Shown: in pieces, positions 22,965 to 34,600 of the stretch
Numbering within the stretch: position 1 is the first letter of the stretch
How the letters are laid out: the number at the start of each line of letters is the position of its first letter
From: Bryoerythrophyllum caledonicum
Lineage: Eukaryota > Streptophyta > Bryopsida > Pottiales > Pottiaceae
DNA: 64,000 bases
NCBI GenBank assembly: GCA_963971425.1
Contig: OZ020521.1
Span: 6,589,519 to 6,653,518, forward strand
Reading direction: 5' to 3'
Notes under the pieces: model-generated
The model's database searches: none
Told to the model about the DNA's origin: nothing
Seen by the model: only the letters and a program-made list of their open reading frames with translations
Made by a program: the position numbers and the translations under genes

Positions 22965-24155
22965 GTGTGTGGGTAAGTTTTGTATATAGTCAATTCACAA
23001 TCATGGAGAATGTCCATAAATATTGGAAAAATTCAAGAGATTTGTCTAGGTGATACCCATGTAATGCCTTGGTGATATCCATTGTGTCCGAATGCCTTCA
23101 AAAAGGAAAAGTCATTAATTCCTAAATTTCTTTGACAATGTCACACCAAAAAAACTTCAAATTTGCTTGTTTTAGTGCAATGAGTAAGGACGAAACACAA
23201 AACTTTTACTTCTAGTTTTAACCGTAGGATCTCAATTAAGACTTACTAAGTAACTTACTTTGTAAATTTCATAAAGTTTGGCCGCACGGATTGTAATATT
23301 TTAGTGTTTGAAGTAGAGAAAAGGGTCCATTTTCTTCCCTGCATTTTATGGATCAACTGACTTTGACTTTACTTGGTGTCAAATTTTTGCACTACACAAG
23401 GTCTAAATTAATTTCTATCATGTTAAGCATGATATTAGTTCCTTGTACTCCAATTTTAAAAGGTAGAAAAAGGGTGTAGCATATTCAAAAAAATTGTGCA
23501 AGGAGTGGAGGTTCAAAAATTGCCAATTTTTTTATTTTTTTTTGGTGAACTTAGTATGTTTTAGAAATTAAGCAATTATGCACTTGGCCAAGTGCACTGG
23601 TTGTAGGTAGAAAGCCGCAAGTTATTTGCTCACAACTTTTTTTTAAATCAAAATTTGGCAAAAGTTTAGAATGTTTTATGTCAAATTTTTTGGTGTTCGT
23701 CGTGTCATACCTTGGCATCTTCATGTTCATATCAGTAATATATTTTTTACATTTGCTACCTTTTTTTAGAAAATATATGATATCTAATCTAGTTTACAAA
23801 TCCTGCTACAAAATTATAATCATGTGCCCAAAGAGATTATAAATTTGTTATGAGTTATTATAGGATTTTAGAGTAGTGCACTACAAATACAATGTGTAAG
23901 AGATACAAAAATATATATGCAATTTCCTAAGACAGTGTAAAGTACCTCATTGTATTTTATAATGCAAAAACATACATAATCAAGCAATTCCACACTATCG
24001 GTGAGGAATTCTAAAATCAAACATATCATGTGGGCCACCCAATATATAAATATATACCACCCACCGAACGATAGACACATCTCAAACTGCAGTATACTAA
24101 CGTATTTGCCACCTAAACTACGTGCATGCTCTACTATAGTATATAGCTCCAGGGC

Positions 24156-27100
24156 TTAGAGCTCATCTTCTGGCGGAACGACTCCCTCCACGTGTCCAAT
24201 GGCGCTACCTACTATAGCGGACAATTCATGATCCTGCACAAGACGATCTCCCACATCTTCGATGCCAATGGACGCACACTCAACATATCGGTAATTTCCA
24301 GGAACACCCTCCCGCGTATGCCTTACCCTATCATCATTGTAGAAAAAGCTATCCTCTTGATTAAAGGACATCTCTCGGTCTAACGAGAAGGCCCCCTGAA
24401 ATGCAATGATGTCCTCGGATACGCTAGATCTTGGAACGGAAGGCAAACCTAGTCCGGTATCACTCTGAGTACCTCCGAACGTCTCTTGTGTCTCCGATAC
24501 AGGCTCTGATTGAGAAGGCATCGAAGGCTGTCGAATCCTCCTCTGCACCGAAAAAAATTCCAATGAATCCAATTCTTCTTCCTCCATCTCCAACCTAGGA
24601 CCATCAAATGTACGCCCTCCTCCTACCGTTGCCGCCAAACCAACATCCACTACACGGGTATCTTGCATCCTCTCTGTAGGTGTTGCAGACGTCTCCTCTG
24701 AAGTATTTCCCACCGCCTGCTGCGTTGATGGAATCCTCTCTCTTGGAGGAGACTGGTTCACTCCATCTTCATCGGCGTCTCAACCACTGCGAGATGAGAA
24801 ATCGTCAGTGATACCTGAACGTGGCAATCTCTCATGTAAACCACCTCCATCCTCATTGTCGTCTTCATTCCTCACTCCACCAACCGCCTCTTCGGTCTCA
24901 GGTACGATGTTGCAACCAGTACTTGTTCCACCAGTCCTGACCAACAGTTGTCCTTGGAAGTTGTCGGACAACTCATTGTACAGGAATGAAACTCTGTCTG
25001 TACAATCGTCAATGATGAAAACCTCAGATCCCTGAAAATCTCCTTCAAGGATCGTGGGAATGGCTGTAGATATGTTACACGCCACTAAACCCCAACCACG
25101 GGGCAAGTATGAGCCCACTAGTCTTGCCAGCTTTGATGGAGATCTCTCAAGTGAATCAACTTCAGAGGGTTGGCGTGCCTCACTCCAGTGATCCAAGAAA
25201 ACAAGAGGAAGTAGAACGTCTCCAGAAACATAGTTTGGGCCAGGAGATGTACCCACAGGGTGCTGCATACAAATCACAATATCGCCAATCGGTTGTACTA
25301 CTTGCTCTAGACGCCCATTCTCTGTAAAATCGAGAGCATAGGGAATAACTGAGTTCGGATCAAACGCCCAACATCCACGTCGCATAGTACATCCCTCTGG
25401 AAGCTTCACCTTTGTGAAAAACTCTTCGTTGGCATACACGGCCGCTAGTAACAAGAAGATGACGTTCCATCGTTCAATATTTGCCATCCATAATGTCAGC
25501 TGTGCAAAAACTGCGGATAACTGGGCGTCTCCCCAATGACCATCTCCATGCCTCCCACCGCCACGTCGACAATCAATCACCCACAAACATGGTTTCCCCA
25601 ATTCTATGTAGTCGGTACGGAATAACCCTCTTCTACACCAAATCGGAAGAAGATTCTCTGTGTCGCTCTGGCCTGGCCTCTTGACTTCCATCTGCCATTC
25701 CCAATTAGTAGTAGCCTGTCCTCCCACATCCACGGACAATCTAATGTATCCACGTCCCCCTACTCCAATATCACCATAATGAAACCTGATGGAAGGAGGG
25801 ATGAGGTAGTCTATGTCTTCCAGCTTAGACACCTTTCCCCGCATAGGAGCAGTCCAAGCTTTTTTCGTAGTAGCATTCAAAAGCTTCCCAAAGATATCAA
25901 GTTGTGCGTTACTCCTCGGAAAATACTTCCCTACACGGATACGAAAGAACTCCTCCATGGAATCAGGTGTACTTTCCTTGTTCTCCACCATCAACCAACG
26001 GATGGAATTGATCACAGCTTCTCGTCTCTGATATCGGTCACAAACTCCGGCAATCGTACGAGGATGTGGATTCTTGTCTTTTACACCGTCGAAGTAGTAT
26101 GCTTGACGAGGTCTTACTCCATCTTCCGTCACGGGCTTCGCTGCAGCAGACTTTGCCAACCGAAGATAATATGGAATCGGAACCCTACCCAACAGCCTCA
26201 ACCAATTCTGGGTCATCTCCTTTCTTGTTGGTCGTACGTCCACATTTGGATCCAGTTCTTTCTTCCTCGCCATGTCCTTCCACTTGTCCTCTTCCTCCTT
26301 GCTGTAAAATAGAATGTCATCTTCGTAGTCCTTGCATACTTGAATGATAGCTTCGAAGCAGTCATTGCTCGGATTCCATGCATGATTGGTCAGATCCTCC
26401 ATGTTTTTGGCCAACCTCTTCACCGTGACAACTCCATCCCCCTTGGGCAACTTATGCACTGCACTTGCCGCACTCACCAAAGCAGCAACCCTGCGCGCAT
26501 CGTCCGCACGTAGTGTGCTGTCAGGCCTCCCGTATAGATCCCAAATTTGACGGAGCTTCCTCAAATCCTCCTCCATAGTAGAATACGACTGTCTCTGGAA
26601 CTCCGCCACGTTGATCCGCGCAGACTTCTCAATGTAAAAGCGACGATCATCATACACCACAAAAGACGCCTCCCGCCGCTCGAACGTGTCCATGTACTCA
26701 TTAGAAGGCATGGTACCATCGCTCCACTACTGCTGTGCAAACTTACAAGCTGCTACTATGTGTTGCCCATCCACCGGTTCCCAAATGATATGATCTTGAA
26801 GCCAAGAATACTGGGATCCCATAGCACCCTATGCAGAAGCACTTCCGTGTGCAATGAATATGCGCTCAAACTCTCGTGCGGTTCCTACCAACGGAAATGG
26901 CAGCTCCTCCTTCTCAACGACACCTTCATCGGTGGTAGTATGCACGATGTATCTGATCGGTCGAAGTACCAATCTACTCACCCGAGTCGCGGATTCAGGG
27001 TCTCTCAAGCGATTAAATACTACTTTGACCCTCTTTTGTGATAAAACCCGGTGATTCGTTTCCGGATTCTCCACAGAAACAATGCGGTCTATGTGTGCCT

Positions 27101-28121
27101 TAAACACAAAATTCCCCCACACTGATCCTTTTGCAATCTCCTCCGTTGTAGGCACTGGTGCTTTTAAATACATTGAAGTTGGAACATCCTGTGGTATCTC
27201 CGCATTGTCTTTAAAATCCTCTGGTATATTGTCTGGAAGGTTGTGAAAATCTTCTTCCTCCTGCGCCATGGCTGACAAATCAGCTAAATCTCCCGGTGTA
27301 GATGTAGGGGCCCTACGATGACCATCAGACGTCCTGAGCCCCGACCTACGAACCCTGCCACCCGATCTTGCACTTCTCCCATTCAACCTCCTCCCGCTTG
27401 GATCCAAACTTGATGGGCCTTCCCTTGAACCAGAAGCTACATCACTCTCAACACGCCGTGGCCTCTTCGTAGGACGTCTACTCGTTAATGGAGGATTCGG
27501 TATTGTCTGTACCTCAAAAGTTGTGGTGGGATGTTGGCCTCCACTTCCCCTCCCCCCCTCCAGTGGTCGCCAATCCAGTTGCAACGGCTCAGCAAGAACT
27601 CGATAAACTTCTGTTTCTTCTGGTTCCGTTGGTGGGGCTTGAGTTGTCGCACGTGATGGGTCTCTCTCCCGAAATGCCTCATATCTAGTATGTTCCTCCA
27701 TAATCCTCTTAGCCTTCAGCACCATCTCCGGTGATAACGCTAAACAGGCTAAGACGTTGTTGTGTCTAGCAGTACGTACCGCAAGAGAGATGTTCAACCA
27801 AAACGTCTGCAATGATTTGAGGAATTTCACCTGACCTGGATTTTGAAGAAGATTCAAAGGGACAGGTGCAAGAAGCAACTTCTTCGAAAGAGAAGTCTTC
27901 ACCTCCGATTGACCAGGACCTACTGCGCAAGTAACATATACCATATCATCAGGTCAAAGAGTGATTGCCTGAATTTTGCCAAAACTCTTCCCCAATGCCG
28001 ATGTACGCTTCCCCAACTCAAAGGGATAATCCGTCACCCACAAGAAGGCGTTCGACTCATCCACTTCCGCGATCCACCAGCCGTGGCTCTCCCAAATTCT
28101 GTCAATATTTGGTGGTGCCAT
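24156..28121 (-). pseudogene. Single long reading frame of about 1,320 codons with four in-frame stops
   Basis: From the ATG of MAPPNIDRIWES (28121) to the final stop at 24156 one frame is kept without any frameshift. It is interrupted only by TGA (27956-27954), TAG (26831-26829), TAG (26729-26727) and TGA (24782-24780). The segments are a short N-terminal piece, a 371-codon piece with a basic, NLS-like stretch (RPTKRPRRVE, GGRVRRSGLR), a 31-codon piece (MGSQYSWLQDHIIWEPVDG..), the 643-codon nuclease-like piece and a 201-codon acidic C-terminus. All four stops could come from single C-to-T changes (CAG to TAG, CGA to TGA); one follows two CAG codons. It is the second gene of the 11.9-kb transposon. 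It is either recently inactivated or read through. Confidence 0.75.
24780..26711 (-). CDS. Longest segment (643 codons) with a PD-(D/E)XK-like nuclease signature
   Basis: Starts MPSNEYMDTFERREASFVVY. The N-terminal half is helical and charged, with a KEEEDKWKDMARKKELD stretch. Residues about 325-415 read RLSVDVGGQATTNWEWQMEV followed by KRPGQ, then LWVIDCRRGG and QLTLWMANIERWNVIFLLLA. An aspartate followed about 15 residues later by E-x-K (EVK), then a Q-x-x-x-W-M helix, is the layout of PD-(D/E)XK nuclease-fold domains. This is inferred from motifs only, without a search. The C-terminal part (PIGDIVICMQHPVG, VFLDHWSEARQPSEVDS) is unrecognised. In a transposon such a nuclease could assist excision or target cutting. 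Confidence 0.45.
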   Translation of the reverse strand: MPSNEYMDTFERREASFVVYDDRRFYIEKSARINVAEFQRQSYSTMEEDLRKLRQIWDLYGRPDSTLRADDARRVAALVSAASAVHKLPKGDGVVTVKRLAKNMEDLTNHAWNPSNDCFEAIIQVCKDYEDDILFYSKEEEDKWKDMARKKELDPNVDVRPTRKEMTQNWLRLLGRVPIPYYLRLAKSAAAKPVTEDGVRPRQAYYFDGVKDKNPHPRTIAGVCDRYQRREAVINSIRWLMVENKESTPDSMEEFFRIRVGKYFPRSNAQLDIFGKLLNATTKKAWTAPMRGKVSKLEDIDYLIPPSIRFHYGDIGVGGRGYIRLSVDVGGQATTNWEWQMEVKRPGQSDTENLLPIWCRRGLFRTDYIELGKPCLWVIDCRRGGGRHGDGHWGDAQLSAVFAQLTLWMANIERWNVIFLLLAAVYANEEFFTKVKLPEGCTMRRGCWAFDPNSVIPYALDFTENGRLEQVVQPIGDIVICMQHPVGTSPGPNYVSGDVLLPLVFLDHWSEARQPSEVDSLERSPSKLARLVGSYLPRGWGLVACNISTAIPTILEGDFQGSEVFIIDDCTDRVSFLYNELSDNFQGQLLVRTGGTSTGCNIVPETEEAVGGVRNEDDNEDGGGLHERLPRSGITDDFSSRSG

Positions 28122-28189
28122 AACGCAACACTCAAAAAACCTGTATATCATTACAAAACCATAGTCACTATTAGTATGGAATAAGAATT

Positions 28190-28869
28190 TTTGAACCTCC
28201 ACTCATTGCACAACTTTTTTGAACATGCTACACCCCTTGTCTACCTCTAAAAACTTTTGCACCTCAGAAGATCTAAATCCAATATCATCGTGTTAAGCAT
28301 GTTGTTAGTCCTTTGGTGAAAAGGCATATTAATCCAAGTCAATTATTTTCACACATTGTCACAAATTTTCTGCTAAGGTACCAAAAAATCTTCTACATGT
28401 CCACATAAAACTTTGAGATCTTCGTATGATTCACTTTTGATTTTTCCTACGGCATTATATCATGTAAACCTTCTTATGGACCATTTGGTTTCTCATTTCA
28501 AACAACATCAAGTTCCCCAAAAGAGAAAAACGTGAATTGAGAATTTTTGAACCTCCATTCCTTGCACAATTTTTTTAAATATGCTACACTCCTTTTCTAC
28601 CTCTAAAAACTTTTGCACTACACAAGATCAAAATCCAATAGCATCGTGTGAAGCATGTTGTTAGTTCTTTGGTGAAATAGCACGCCAATCCAAATCAATT
28701 ATTTTCACACATTCTCACACATTTTCGGCCAACGTACCAAAGAAACCACTACCTTCCCACATAAAACTTTGAGATCTTTGTATGATTCACTTTTTATTTT
28801 TCCTACAGCATTATGTGATGTAAAACTTCTTATTGACCATTTGGATTCTCATTTAAAACAATATCGAGT
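28190..28869. repeat. Two tandem fragments of the TTAA MITE, cut by the assembly gap
   Basis: Two segments of about 350 bp, each starting near GAATTTTTGAACCTCCA (28187, 28539) and running through TGCTACACCCCTT- and AAGCATGTTGTTAG-type phrases, are successive fragments of the 0.93-kb family. The second runs into the N stretch. They are a local duplication of a MITE fragment within the large transposon. Confidence 0.75.
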
Positions 28870-29069
28870 NNNNNNNNNNNNNNNNNNNNNNNNNNNNNNN
28901 NNNNNNNNNNNNNNNNNNNNNNNNNNNNNNNNNNNNNNNNNNNNNNNNNNNNNNNNNNNNNNNNNNNNNNNNNNNNNNNNNNNNNNNNNNNNNNNNNNNN
29001 NNNNNNNNNNNNNNNNNNNNNNNNNNNNNNNNNNNNNNNNNNNNNNNNNNNNNNNNNNNNNNNNNNNNN
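28870..29069. other. Assembly gap (200 N)
   Basis: A run of 200 undetermined bases, a conventional placeholder length, so the true size is unknown. The length of the 11.9-kb transposon is therefore approximate. Confidence 0.99.
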
Positions 29070-29239
29070 CGCAGCAAAAACGCGAGGGCAACCTTGCCTC
29101 ACAAAACCTAATTTTTATGCCTCTAATTCAAACTTGAAGTGCAGATTTTAATGGCCACTTACGAAGCTCTCCCTCACCGTCGTCGAGAGGTTGCACGCGA
29201 CAGGAAGTTATCGGATGGAAGGAGGAGCACCAACTTGTG

Positions 29240-29400
29240 GGGGTGTGCGCGCGCACACCCCATGAGGCGTCACGCGAACTCCATGGGTTTCATTTTTAGG
29301 GTTTGGGTTTCCGGTTGCGGTGGCTAGGGTTTGGTTGTGGCGGCTAGGGTTTGGTCGCAGTGGCTAGGGTTTGGTTGTGGTGGCTAGGGTTTAGGGTAGT
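29240..29400. repeat. 22-bp GC palindrome and 20-bp tandem repeats with TAGGGTTT
   Basis: GGGGTGTGCGC followed by its complement GCGCACACCCC (29240-29261) is a perfect palindrome. From 29311 to 29400 four to five 20-bp units of TGGCTAGGGTTTGGTTGTGG type follow, ending TAGGGTTTAGGG, a plant-telomere-like motif. The setting is GC-rich compared with the flanks. Confidence 0.85.
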
Positions 29401-30330
29401 GGGCTGATGTGCCATACCATGGTTTTAATACAATACTACGGGCTACTCTCATTATTGAAGTTCTCAGTGGATTTTGGTGTCACTCTTTGATGTCACTAGT
29501 TGACTCACTAGTTGTAAACATCTTACTTCTATTGAATTTGTAATCTTTGAACATACTGAAGTGGATGTTTTCATTTGGGTGCTCAACTCTTGGTTCTGCT
29601 CACCTTACACTATTGTATCTCTGACTAATCTTTAATCATCATGAATCTAATACTGGAGTTCCCTCATATTCAGAATTGAAACAAGGTCAGAAACTTACCA
29701 AATTTGCAAGAAACTTTTCAATGTTCAAATTTCCTCCAATCTACACACTACACACAAGTTGACAGAAATTAGTGAATGAAGTAAAAATACACATGGCCTT
29801 GAGGTTTCGATTGCAAGAGAGCTCACCTTAGAAACTGAGATGGGAAGAGACCTCTAGATTTGCATAGAAACCTTATATCCTTGTTGGAACCTTGTGCTCC
29901 AAGTTTACTAGTCAAAGTTTGACTTTAGAACTTTGGACCTTTTGCTTTGTTTCTCCTTTTGTTTAAGCTTTTTACATATTATATTAAAAAAATTGGCTAT
30001 AGCCTACATGTAATTCAAAGATACTTGGGATTTTTTATCACATAGTTTACCATATAAATTTTATGCATATGTTGCAGGTACAGTGGGAAGGGTTGGAAAA
30101 CATGTTCAACAACAACGACATAATGTTGAATTAATGTTGAACGCCATCAAGCATTAGTGCGTGTACCGCTAACACCTGCAACGCATCTTCAGGTAAACAT
30201 TTATTTTTATACAAGTTTAAGATTGATTGTTGATTGATCTTCTATACTATGTAATTTATAGAAAAACCTTTATGTGGATGTATAAACCCTTTCATTTATT
30301 AGCGATTGTAACAAATTCCAATAGTGTCAG
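29401..30330. other. No gene recognised
   Basis: AT-rich DNA with no ORF or repeat that I can support. It lies in the divergent intergenic region of the large transposon and might hold its promoters. Confidence 0.4.
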
Positions 30331-30512
30331 TAATAGCAAGTAGACAACATGGTTCATTTTCTTCCCTAGATTCAGTGGAATCCCTTCATTTCAGTTCACT
30401 TGGATTCAAAAGATTACATCACACATGATCTAGATTCATTATCATCATGTTAGAAATGATGTAAGTTCCATTTTACACCAATGTTTAGGGATGCAGAAGA
30501 GGTGTAACATAT
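30330..30512. repeat. TTAA MITE internal fragment
   Basis: Phrases such as GGTTCATTTTCTTCCCTAGA and the TCTAGATTCATTATCATCAT stretch match the interior of the 0.93-kb family in forward orientation. It abuts the complete inverted copy at 30517. Confidence 0.65.
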
Positions 30513-30516
30513 TTAA

Positions 30517-31467
30517 CCCCTAAAGGATCAATTGACAAAAATGGGCTTTTTGAAAGTTCGGTCATGTTCCTATGGTGTCAATTTCCAACATTTCTCTTTG
30601 AAAATTTTATCATAGAAAGGCATTATCAAGACTTTAGTGGGAAAATAGTTTTTACCTAAATTGGACATTTGATCAAAAAGTTGAAGGGTTTTGAATTTCA
30701 AATGGGGAGAGCGGGCAAGTCGGGCAAGTCGGGCACGTTCAAAAACTTTTGCTATGACACTATGTTGAATGTGAGATTTTCGGTACTTACAACTAATACT
30801 ATTTCCCTTGATGTTGTCAAAATAAGTTCTTGTCATTAGTGAAAAATAGCATATCAACCCAAGTCAAACATTTTCACACATTGTCAGTCAGTGTTGGGCA
30901 AGGTACCAAAAAAACTTTTTGTTTTCCAAATAAAACCTAGATATTTTTTTATTTTTCACTTTTTATTTTTTCCACAACAATATGTGGTGTAAACCTTCTT
31001 ATGACCATTTGGATTACCAATCTAAAACATATTAAGTTCACAAAAAATTATAGTGTGATTTAAGAAATTCCAAACTTCCACTCCTTGCACAATTGTTTTG
31101 AATATGCTACACCCGTTCTCTACCTCTAAAAATTGGTGTACAAAGAACTAACATCAAGCTTAACAAGATGGTTATGGATTTAGACCTTGTGTAGTGCAAA
31201 AATTTGATAGCAAGTGAAGTCAAAGTCTGTTGATCCACTACACTCAGGGAAGAAAATGAACCATATGCTTGACTTCAAACACTATAATCTTTCAATCCAT
31301 GCGGTCAAAGTTTATGAAATTTTGTTTTATATTACTTAACAAGCCGTAATTGAGATTCTACGGTCAAAATTAAAAATAAAAGTTTTTGTTTCCTTTTTTG
31401 TTCATTGCACTAGAATCCAAGAATTTTGAAGTGTTTTTGGTGTAAAACTGTCATTGTACCTTCAGGG
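30517..31467. mobile_element. piggyBac-like TTAA MITE, inverted copy (951 bp)
   Basis: TTAA at 30513-30516 precedes CCCCTAAAGGATCAATTG. The right end TACCTTCAGGG is followed by TTAA (31468-31471). The interior is the reverse complement of the family. It inserted upstream of the DUF7869-like gene. Confidence 0.88.
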
Positions 31468-31689
31468 TTAATGACTCTGTGCAAGGAGTTCATGCTCTAC
31501 AAATTCTTAATTTTTTCATTTCAAAGTTGTTTTATCAAAAGGTCTAATATCATCATCATATTTTGAACAGTGAATATGTATTTAGAAATATATCTTTTAT
31601 CAAATGAATGGTGCTTTGAAGGTTAACAATTAGTACATGTATTTTGACTAATGTGCAGCCATAATGTTCTTATTTTTTCAGTAGTGATA

Positions 31690-34600
31690 ATGGACATCCG
31701 CACGATTCAGACTCCTTCGATACGGCCACACATCCAAAGGGATAATATGCACTCCAATAGCTCTATGGGGGCTCGATTAGTACGAGCAGCACGTGCAAGG
31801 CAAATTCAACAAAGATCTGTTGGGATCAGAACATCTGAATTGGAGAGGACAGTTGAATTGTTTTCTGAGAAAAGAGATGTGGTGGGCTTAGCAACGAGGG
31901 AGCATGCATTCAAAAGTGGCATGGAATTGAATGGGTCAAAGTTGTTCCCATTTGAGGTGGCAGTGCGTATCATTAGGGTTGATGATGCATTGCATTGGAC
32001 TGGAGAGATTGTAGGAGAACGCCTTGGCATGTGTGTGGGCTTGATCATTCGTTGGCATCGATCTTTGCTACGTGTAGTGACTGTAGAACCTGATATCACA
32101 AGTGTCCATGGTGACATTGGATCACAGATAGCGCCTACAGAAGTGATGGCCCCAGAATTTGATTTTCCTGAGCTCATCAACACACCAGGATCCACCCAGA
32201 GGTCTCGACGCAGTAGTCATGCTTCAAATGCGGAAGATGAAAATTTGCCGTTTTCCCAGCCTACTCCCTCAAACATCCAAGATTTGCCCCATATAGATGG
32301 ATTTGCTTATGTTAGACCAGCACGTCGTCCATATTCTATGCAAAATAGGAGAAGGAAAGATTCTAGGGAGCCATCATTGATAGAAGCTGCACCATCTAAG
32401 GTATCGCTTAGAAGCGTGCAAATTGCAATGGCACAAGGAGGATGCAAACGCAATTGTTTGAGGGACGTTCCACCAAGGTATCTATTGGACATGCGATATA
32501 TTGCATGGGGTAATGAGTTTTCAGTTCGAAGTACGTGGATGAGACAGATGCTAGTTTCTTTTTACACAAGGACGGAAGGAACTCGTCGAGACAAGTTTGT
32601 AACAAAGTTAGATGGGAAAGAAGTTTGCAATGCTTGCTACGCTCTTGGAGTTGGATATTCACAGAGGCGCTTTAAGCAATTGAAGGACTGTCTAATATAT
32701 GGAAGAGTAACATCGATTCACGGCAATACCCTTTCAGATCCGATAAGAAAGAGTACTAGAATGTCTGCAGCAGAGGCTTGCTTTAAATCGTTTGTCGATG
32801 AAACTGGTTGTCCTCAACCTCATCGCTGTATTCGCCGTAAGAGTGACAACGAAGTGGTGCCTCTCATTCTCCTTCCTATGAATACAACTAAATTTGATGT
32901 ATTCAATTACGTGAACGAGGAGGTCAAGAGTATTTGTAATGGGGAAACCATTTCTATGAGTTCGTTCCGGAGGATGTGGCGCATCAAGTATCCCCACGTT
33001 CAGGTACCTCCATTCTCGAGATTCTCAAAGTGTTATCATTGTTGGGAGTATAAATGTGCCATGGAAGGAACCACCAATGCGGATGCAAGGATAAACAGAA
33101 AGGAGTTGTTTATGTTGCATCTACGCAATCAAATGGAAAAACGTAGGCATTATTGGATATTCAAGAGGTCGTGTTATATTAGCCCTGAGTTGTACATGTG
33201 CATCATAGTGGATGGCATGGACCAAAACACGACCATGGTACCGAGGATGCGTCAGACTGTGAAGAACATTGAGCACCGGTTTGTGAAGACCCATCTGTGT
33301 GGTGCTCTTGTACATGGCATTGGTTTATATTGCGACGTGTGGTTTAAGGCTCACCACAAACACGATAGCAATCAAGTCGTGAGTACATTGTTGTACATGA
33401 TTGGAGATGTGCTGCGGAGAAGGGGCTTTTTGCCACCAACATTGCGGATTCAGGCCGACAACTGCACGCGTGAGAACAAAAATATTTATATGTTTGCTCT
33501 ATGTGCTACATTGGTGGGATTGAGGTTTTTTCAGGAGGTGGAACTATCTTTTCTTATAGTGGGCCATACCCACGAAGATATTGATCAACGTTTCAGTTGT
33601 ATATCAAATACGTTGAAGAGGTCGGACGTCGACTCGTTGAAGGAAATGATGAGTCTTATAGAACGAGGAACATCTCCTACGAAGTCATTTGTTAGCGCCC
33701 GACTGCTAGAGAATGTATGGAATTGGAAATTGTTCATAACTCCTCACTTACTGACAGGTCAGGATTCATTGGTGGGCATAACATTTCCGCACCACATGCG
33801 ATTTTATATGGACAATCGAGAAGGGGCTCGTGAGGTTCGAGTACAACACAAGCATTATTGCAAGGATCCATGGGGACCGGAGGCAGGGACGAAAACTTTG
33901 AGGTCGTTGCCAAATAGGGATGAACGACCATCGTTTGCAGAAGTATTTGCAGCGGACGAACGGGAGTTGAAGGCGTTGGATGACTTCATTGCATATAAAC
34001 AAAGGTGCATTCAAAGGTTGCAGCTTGAGGACAAGAATCGTGAGGCAAAAGTAGAGGCTGAAAGATTGAAACTCTATTTAGCTCAATTTCCACACAAAGA
34101 CCGTAGCAATGAGCATCGTACCACACCGTTTTGGCCTTCAGAGTTCTCCAACACCGGACCTACAGGGAGCGCATCTTTGGATGTAATGGATGGTACAAGT
34201 GAAGAAAACCGGGAGATAAATGTCGTAGAGCAGGTAGTGGACATGCTTCCAAATGCCGAGGCTCGAGGATACTTTGGTCCTCGTAGAGGAAGACCCTCTA
34301 ATCAAGCAGTGCGTAGGGCACAACAAACAGAGCGCAACTGTGTTGAGGAATGCGCCGAAGAAGGAACAACGTATGAAGGTAATCACGACCCATTTCCACC
34401 ATTTAATCCACAATCTGATATCCGTTGTGGACAATTTGTAGCCTTGAGTGTTGATCGAGCAGAGATAGAAGGCGGTGTACCATTCTATGTGGGGAAAGTA
34501 ATTGAGGAAGGAAAAAACCGATGGAGACTTAAGATAAAGGTTTGTTGGTATTGGCCCATCATCCAAAGGGGGGTTGCTGATGGACATGGGTCTTCTGCAC

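Larger units (their letters stand above)
21015..23119. repeat. Right arm of the inverted duplication, first part
   Basis: This is the reverse complement of the left arm from 13510 down to about 11055. It carries the intact cysteine-rich ORF, a hAT MITE (22024-22334) and a Mutator-like MITE (22684-22964) that the left arm lacks. At 23116 a TTAA MITE interrupts the arm, which resumes at 35947. Confidence 0.88.

Noticed and set aside
24156..28202. A variant genetic code in which TGA or TAG is sense
   Set aside because: TGA and TAG both occur as lesions. In the LINE copies TGA stands in for Trp, Arg, Cys and Gly, which is mutation rather than one reassigned codon.
28769..29137. Open frames across the assembly gap
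   Set aside because: They consist of undetermined bases and carry no evidence.
29311..29400. Interstitial telomere
   Set aside because: Only one true TAGGGTTTAGGG occurs; the rest is a 20-bp minisatellite.
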